DNA from: Labia minor
Taxonomy: Eukaryota > Arthropoda > Insecta > Dermaptera > Spongiphoridae
Direction of reading: 5' to 3'
Length of the DNA: 64,000 nucleotides
Assembly (NCBI GenBank): GCA_963082975.1
Contig: OY720346.1
Span: forward strand, 34,995,787-35,059,786
Under the pieces are notes generated by a model. It was not told the origin of the DNA. It ran no database searches and saw only the letters and a list, made by a program, of their open reading frames with translations. Positions 58,472 through 64,000 of this stretch are shown piece by piece. The translations under genes were made by a program, and so were the position numbers. The first letter of the stretch is position 1. Each line of letters begins with the position of its first letter.

Positions 58472-58884
58472 CAGGCACGGCCCGAGCTCTTATGGCGCCC
58501 TAGGCCAAGGGTCTAAAGTTCGCCCCATATGTTTTAACAAGCAAAAAAATAAGAATCAACTAAAAAATTTTTGTTTGTTATTAAAAAAATATTTTTATAT
58601 TTGAAAATATATTTTATTTTAGTTGGATCCACATATTGATTGATCTTCCTAAAAAGGAGATATCTTGGTATGATATCAACATTATATTTTTAAAAATGTA
58701 ATAATTTACTACTTATTTTAAATAAACGCAATTTTTTTATTGCGTACCATAATTTTTTATTTACTATTAAGTCTTATAAGCCCTGATATCTTGCGAAGGA
58801 TTAATTTTTTTTTCATAATGGCGCCCCTGCCAGCCAAGCGCCCCGAGCCATGGCCTTACTGGCTCGGCTCTAGGGCCGGCCCTG
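58472..58884. mobile_element. hAT MITE
   Basis: The 413-bp element has ends CAGGCACGGCCCGAG and CTAGGGCCGGCCCTG (imperfect inverted repeats) and the perfect 8-bp duplication CAGATACC at 58464-58471 and 58885-58892. GC-rich subterminal GGCGCCC blocks occur at both ends and the centre is AT-rich. No open frame. Confidence 0.9.
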
Positions 58885-58892
58885 CAGATACC

Positions 58893-60440
58893 ATCAAGAA
58901 AGTTAAGCAGATTTAGTTTATAATTGATAATAAAAATAGGTAAAAGTAGATTAAATCTTTTTAAGAGAGGTGGAGATTGTGTATAATAAAGAGTTTCATG
59001 ATATCATGGATTGAGTTGGCACGAAATAGAGATTGTGAACAAGTATAAGATAACATGAAAATCTTAGTTTGGAACTGCCATAAAATAAATTTGTTAAGAT
59101 AACAAATCGCTTAAGAACTAAAAATATGCTACACCACTAAACACAATAATAAAAAAAAATATTTTTAAAAATATATATATTAATTTAATTAAGAAGTAAT
59201 TATTATATTCTTTTTCAAATTGTTTTTAAATAGAAATGTTTAATATATCAAATTATATCAAATGAGAGGAAAAAAATATAATATAGAGTTGTAGAGAATT
59301 CAAATACCAGTAATATTAATTTTACACTACCTAATGAAAACTTATTTCATAAATTTTAAAAAACTCTAATTATTTTCAAAGTTTATCTTTCATTGAAATT
59401 GTAACGTCGTTAGTTAAAAATAAAATTTCTAGTACCATTTATGTATGTAGCAGGTCCATTAAATTTGAATTGAGCTGTCAATACTGATAGAATATTCTTT
59501 TAATTTAAAGTGAAGTGTCTATCTGCTGTCTGGATGTCTATTCGACCTCTTAAAAAAGTAATTAGTTATACTAAATGAAAAATATATTCTATTCATTTAA
59601 AACAAAAACAAAAAAAAAATGAAAAATGAGAAGAAACTAGATGCAATTAGTGAGAGAAGTTGAAGAGGAAAAAATGGGCCCCTTCTATAGTTTTCTATGA
59701 TGAAAATACTTAGGCTTTTCATTTAGTTAAAGAAAAAGGAAAGATTTTAGTCTTGGAAGAGGGATGTGTGGGCGGTTCGGACAAAAAAAAAAAAAAAAAA
59801 AAAAAGGTTCCAAACTGAGGAGAATTCCAAATGACAGGGTGATTCACCATATTTCGAATTCTTTTAGAAGATTGAAGGCGGAAAAATGGCTAATTTATTC
59901 AATTGGTGAAGGAACGCGTGGGAGAAAGGGACAATTATATTTAAAAGAAAGAAGCAATATAGGGGAAGAAATAAATCAATAAATGATAAAACTAATAGAA
60001 AATAAATAAATCATTTGGTAAAGAATATATGATAGTTTTTCTAATAAATTATGCATGTAAATTATAGTTTCTAAAAATTCAAAAAATCATAAGCATAAGC
60101 TATTTATTTTAATTTTTATCATAATTAAATAGTATTTATTTAAAGTTTTCATATATTTTCTGTTTCACTTATCTATTTCTGGACAATTGATTATAATAGA
60201 GTATGATTTATTATCGAGATAACATTCAACCTCATTTCTCAGTTGCCTTATCTACTTTACACCCAATGAACAAAACCTATAGTATTTGAATAATAATAAT
60301 AATATAATATATATGATATACTTTAATAATAGTAATAATATTATTATTAATAATAATAATAATCTTTATTAAATATATTCCTGTAATTTGCAAAATATGA
60401 TTTTTATAAAATACTTAAAAATATAATGGGTTAAAATAAA
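58893..60440. other. AT-rich DNA, poly-A tract
   Basis: A 23-base poly-A run at 59783-59805 sits in a short open stretch that is not convincing as a gene. AAT runs at about 60293-60363. Confidence 0.5.
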
Positions 60441-61084
60441 AATAAGTTGAGCTGTGGCTAGGCACAGAACCGACCGACGAATTGAAATAAATTAATTTCC
60501 AAACAACATTGATATATGTATATAAAGTTTAAAAAAAAATTTTAACTTGAATTAAAATAACTAAATTATATTATCTTGGTTTTTATTTTTAGTTTAATTA
60601 TTTAATAATTAATTTCTACTATATTTTAAGTGAAATAGTTTGGGACAATGAATATAAAATTAATACTTTGTAAACTACCACTTCGGATTTCCGGAAATAC
60701 ACCAAAAGTTAATGAATTCATGCAACTGATGCATTAAGTAAATTGCATGATTCGTGAAGATATGTAAAAAATCTCCTCATGTGAAATTTGGTGTGAAAAT
60801 AAGTCTTCCCTTCGGTAATACTACCACTTCCGGTTTCCGGATATACACCAAAAGTTGATCAATTCATCATACTGAAGCATTAAGTAAATATTCCAAATTT
60901 TATCAAATTCGATTAAGCCGTTCAGGCTGTACACATCTATACGGACGGATGGACAGACGGACAGACATCATGCTAAAAATACTTTTTTCTGTTAACAAAA
61001 TGCATGATTCCTGGAGATATGTAATAATCTCCAAATGTGAAATTTGGTGTGAAAACAATACCTCCCTTACTATCGTCGGTCGGT
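60441..61084 (-). mobile_element. HINE copy 6, rearranged with module expansion
   Basis: The 3' half (60441-60745) belongs to the diverged subfamily of copy 4. The module with the ACACCAAAAGTT, AATTCAT and GCATTAAGTAAAT words then occurs twice, at about 60680-60745 and 60826-60900. The 5' end TCGTCGGTCGGT is intact at 61073-61084. The microsatellite is at 60942-60965. Confidence 0.7.
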
Positions 61085-62239
61085 CAAAATGAAATAACAA
61101 TTCATTAGAGTGGAAATTTTTAAAAAATTGTATTAATGCATTCTGTGGACTGGCAAAATTATTTCATTGAGTTTTCTTGCTTTTTTTACTGTTTACAAGA
61201 CTCTTAAAAATAATAATAAAGAATAAAAGTTTAGTAATATTTCAAATTAAGTTGAATTGTTATTGGATACTTTACTTAAAAATTAAAATTTTAATGACAT
61301 TTCTACTAGCTTTTAGGGAGAAATTTAAATTAAAAATTCAAGTAAACAATTATTTCTATAACAAATCTCAATTAATCTTAATTGACATAAAAAATGCTAA
61401 ACCATTTTTAAATGTTAAAGAAGAAATATTTGATTGATCTTTTGAAATATTATTCAATAGTATTTTAATATTATTCAAGTAAAAGGTAGATATAATAATC
61501 TAGGAGTTGATATAAGTATGGGTTAAGAATATTATTATTATTATTTTATTATTATTATACAGGGAGTTTTATATTTCTATAGTATATGTATATGAAAATG
61601 AGAGAGAAGCTTATTGTGTGCTAAATAATCTGTAATCTTTTATTAATATTTGGCTGGAATTTTAAACAGGCACATTTTCAATGGACGTGCAGGAAATGAC
61701 AAAGTCTAGCCCCGGTCGTACCTCCCTGAGGGCGTGTCTTTACTTCTAAACATCCAATCGTAGACACATTTGAATGAAACCAGCCACTCTCCACTTTTTA
61801 TTTCAATCTCAAGTGTCTGGAAATGCTAGCCACAGCAAAATATAGCTGGGGTATAGCGGAAAGGGATGAGTTACAAATGGGACAAAAGGGAGAAAGACTA
61901 GTTTAATGGCGCCAGTATTAACAAAATACAAAAGCGTGTTTTAATAAATTTTTCAACATTAAAAAATGCAATTTTATGTATTTATCTTGATATAAAAAGG
62001 ACACATTAAAAGATTATTTGACATGAAATAGAAAGAGAGTAAGAAAAAGATTTTTTCTTAAAGATCTTCTTTTACAGCCATTTCCGGTTGATGAAACATT
62101 TATGAAAGTTTTAAATGAAATTTAGGAATAAAAGAGATTTTTTTGAAATATATTGCAGAAATTTTTTCATTATTTAGATATTTAAACAAAAAAATCCGAG
62201 TCTCAATAAAAAGCAAGTAAAATATGGGTTACAAACCGG
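61085..62239. other. AT-rich DNA with a GC-richer block
   Basis: The block 61670-61880 (GACGTGCAGGAAATGACAAA, CTAGCCCCGGTCGTACCTCC) stands out in composition. It lacks a clear open frame or known repeat and could be a regulatory element or untranslated exon. Confidence 0.35.
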
Positions 62240-62241
62240 GA

Positions 62242-63336
62242 ACCTTCAGAAATTTGGATGAAGCTTTGCCAGTGGATTCATTTTTTAATTCCAAAGAAGC
62301 TTTCCTTATGGAATATTTCTCTTTATGAGATAAAAATTAATAAAATTTATTTATTGTCATTTTATTTAGCTAGTATGTTTTATTCATTTGGCCAGCAGAG
62401 TCACTAATTTTCTAGGTTTTTTTTCGGTTGGGTTAGGATATATAAAAATTAAAAAATTAATTAATTAAATAATTTTCCTATATCCAGACGGAACCAACAA
62501 AATCCGAAAATTAGTTAATAAAACATTACTAAATGGTTACTCATTCATAACTATAATACTTTATCTGTCAAACTTTAATAATTTTTACCGACCGACGATA
62601 GTAAGGGAGGTATAGTTTTCACACCAAATTTCACATGTGGAGATTTTTACATATCTCCACGAATCATGCATTTTCTTAACAGAAAAAAGTATTTTTAGCA
62701 TGATGTCTGTCCGTCTGTCCGTCCGTATAGATGTGTACAGCCTGAACGGCTTAACGGATTTTGATGAAATTTGATATATTTACTTAATGCATCAGTGGGA
62801 TGAATTGATCAACTTTTGGTGCAAATCCGGAAACCGGAAGTGGTAGTATTAGCGATCGACGATAAGAAGGGAAGGGTTATTTTCGCACCAAATTTCACAT
62901 AAGGAGATTTTTTTACATATCACCACGAATGTATTGGTTTTATCCTCGGGAAAAATCATCTTCATTATGTTTTTCTTAATTTAAAATTATATGACGTCAC
63001 CCAGCCCTTCATGACGACACAGCCTCGGGTAACGCCGGCAACGCCGGCTACTTCAGCTATATATTATAAATAAAATAAAATTAAAAATATTTATGTTATA
63101 TGCCTATCTGTTTTTTATTACATTAATAGATATATTAAAATTATTTGAAATTGTTTCTGTAGCTGGAAATTAATTTATTTCAAACCGTCGGTCGGTTCGG
63201 ACCTGGCCACAGGTCAACTTATTATCTCGTAAACTAGAAGAGACCGAGAAATATTGTATAAGAAAAGTTTCTTTGTAATTACGGAATTACGGGATCCACT
63301 GGCAAAGTTTCATCCAAATCCCTGAAGATTTACCAA
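62242..63336. repeat. Inverted ~95-bp arms flanking a HINE
   Basis: Left arm 62242-62336 and right arm about 63238-63336 are inverted copies (ATTTGGATGAAGCTTTGCCA on the left; ATTTGGATGAAACTTTGCCA read on the minus strand at the right), at roughly 80% identity by eye. HINE copy 7 lies between them. Probably a foldback element or two oppositely oriented copies of one repeat. Confidence 0.6.
62586..63223 (+). mobile_element. HINE copy 7
   Basis: A full-length 638-bp copy with both ends. One TGACGTCA is intact (62992-62999); the second is mutated (ATGACGACA). At about 63025-63056 the usual TGGTCTTGCA is replaced by a GC-rich filler, GGGTAACGCCGGCAACGCCG followed by GCTACTTCAGC. Confidence 0.76.
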
Positions 63337-63769
63337 AATATGTTATCTACAAATCTTCTACCAGAAAGTGATAAGGGAATTAAATAAATATATAAAAATA
63401 AATAAAATAATATTGATAATATAGACAGGAGATTAATTATGATATATATTCACATAAATATTAAAACTAAAATAATTTTTGTTTTTTTTATCAATAAACA
63501 TATTTATATATATTAATGTATTTTTGTAATATATATTATATATTAATGTATTATTAAATGCATAAGCATTCCGATATCGAAACATTTTGGAAAATAGGAT
63601 TGAAGTGAGTGAGTAAAAAATATCGTCAGTTATTGACCCACTTGACTGCCTAAAATAGCATCCAGACTGAGTGAACTGACTTGCTCGCTAAAATAATTCA
63701 TTTTTAAAGGGTGTTTTTTTTTAAATTTTAAAAATAACATGCTTTTTTTCAAAATAATCTATAAACATA

Positions 63770-63826
<57 letters not shown>

Positions 63827-64000
63827 TTGCTTTAAAACAAGCCAATTTTTTATATTGTGCAATTTGACATCTGCTCTTCATAATCATAAAATTGTTTATA
63901 TAATATAAATAAAGATATATAAATAAATAAATCAGGAAATAATTAATTGGTTTATTAGCTCACCATAATATATTTTTTAACTATAATATATATATATATA
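63337..64000. other. AT-rich DNA to window end
   Basis: A TA microsatellite at about 63776-63820 of about 22 units. No coding pattern seen. Confidence 0.5.

Noticed and set aside
59764..59982. 72-codon open frame after a poly-A run
   Set aside because: The frame depends on a 23-base homopolymer and encodes poly-Lys; no conserved features.
1..64000. CRISPR arrays, operons, phage or bacterial features
   Set aside because: None seen. Introns, hAT, mariner, BEL and LINE sequences show animal nuclear DNA.

Overview
This is AT-rich eukaryotic DNA dominated by transposable elements, with one recognisable host gene. Long introns, TA- and A-rich microsatellites, arthropod-style transposon families and a Frizzled gene ending in a fz-like tail point to an arthropod. 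A parasitic copepod such as a sea louse would fit, but that is a guess from composition and I cannot prove it.

Layout. 1-6.25 kb: a BEL/Pao LTR retrotransposon (1624-6239) with matching 1088-bp LTRs, a CATAT target duplication, a tRNA-Tyr primer site and one open reading frame in which reverse transcriptase, RNase H and integrase core are missing. 8.3-8.9 kb: first of about seven ~630-bp Helentron-like (HINE) repeats. 10.7-11.6 kb: a decayed mariner. 12.3-17.1 kb: a complete hAT element with an intact 845-residue TTF/ZMYM-type transposase and perfect 8-bp target duplication. 17-22 kb: AT-rich DNA with microsatellites and a LINE scrap. 22.4-29.7 kb: the last two coding exons of a frizzled gene on the minus strand, separated by a 6.85-kb intron holding a HINE, a HINE relative, a hAT MITE and a deletion derivative of the 12.3-kb hAT. 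30.6-32.4 kb: three nested transposons (HINE in mariner-like in hAT). 33.7-35.3 kb: a second repeat family carrying a SINE-like block and a nested foldback MITE. 37.4-48.4 kb: LINE and hAT remnants, HINE stubs and a mariner fragment. 49.6 kb: a contracted HINE. 52.5-54.8 kb: a truncated Buster-like hAT. 54.85-55.33 kb: a palindromic mariner derivative. 55.4-57.3 kb: LINE 3' scraps. 58.5-58.9 kb: a hAT MITE. 60.4-63.3 kb: two HINEs, the second lying between inverted ~95-bp arms.

How it fits together. The only host coding sequence is fz, transcribed right to left. I found no upstream fz exons between 29.75 and 64 kb, so the preceding intron probably runs past the window, and much of the right half may be fz intron. 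Autonomous elements sit beside their non-autonomous relatives (the hAT at 12.3 kb and its 750-bp derivative at 28.7 kb). The BEL copy would need enzymes in trans. The HINEs repeatedly bring a pair of TGACGTCA palindromes 20 bp apart, including in the fz intron. I found no CRISPR array, operon, rRNA or functional tRNA. All identifications are by eye from sequence; no database search was run.
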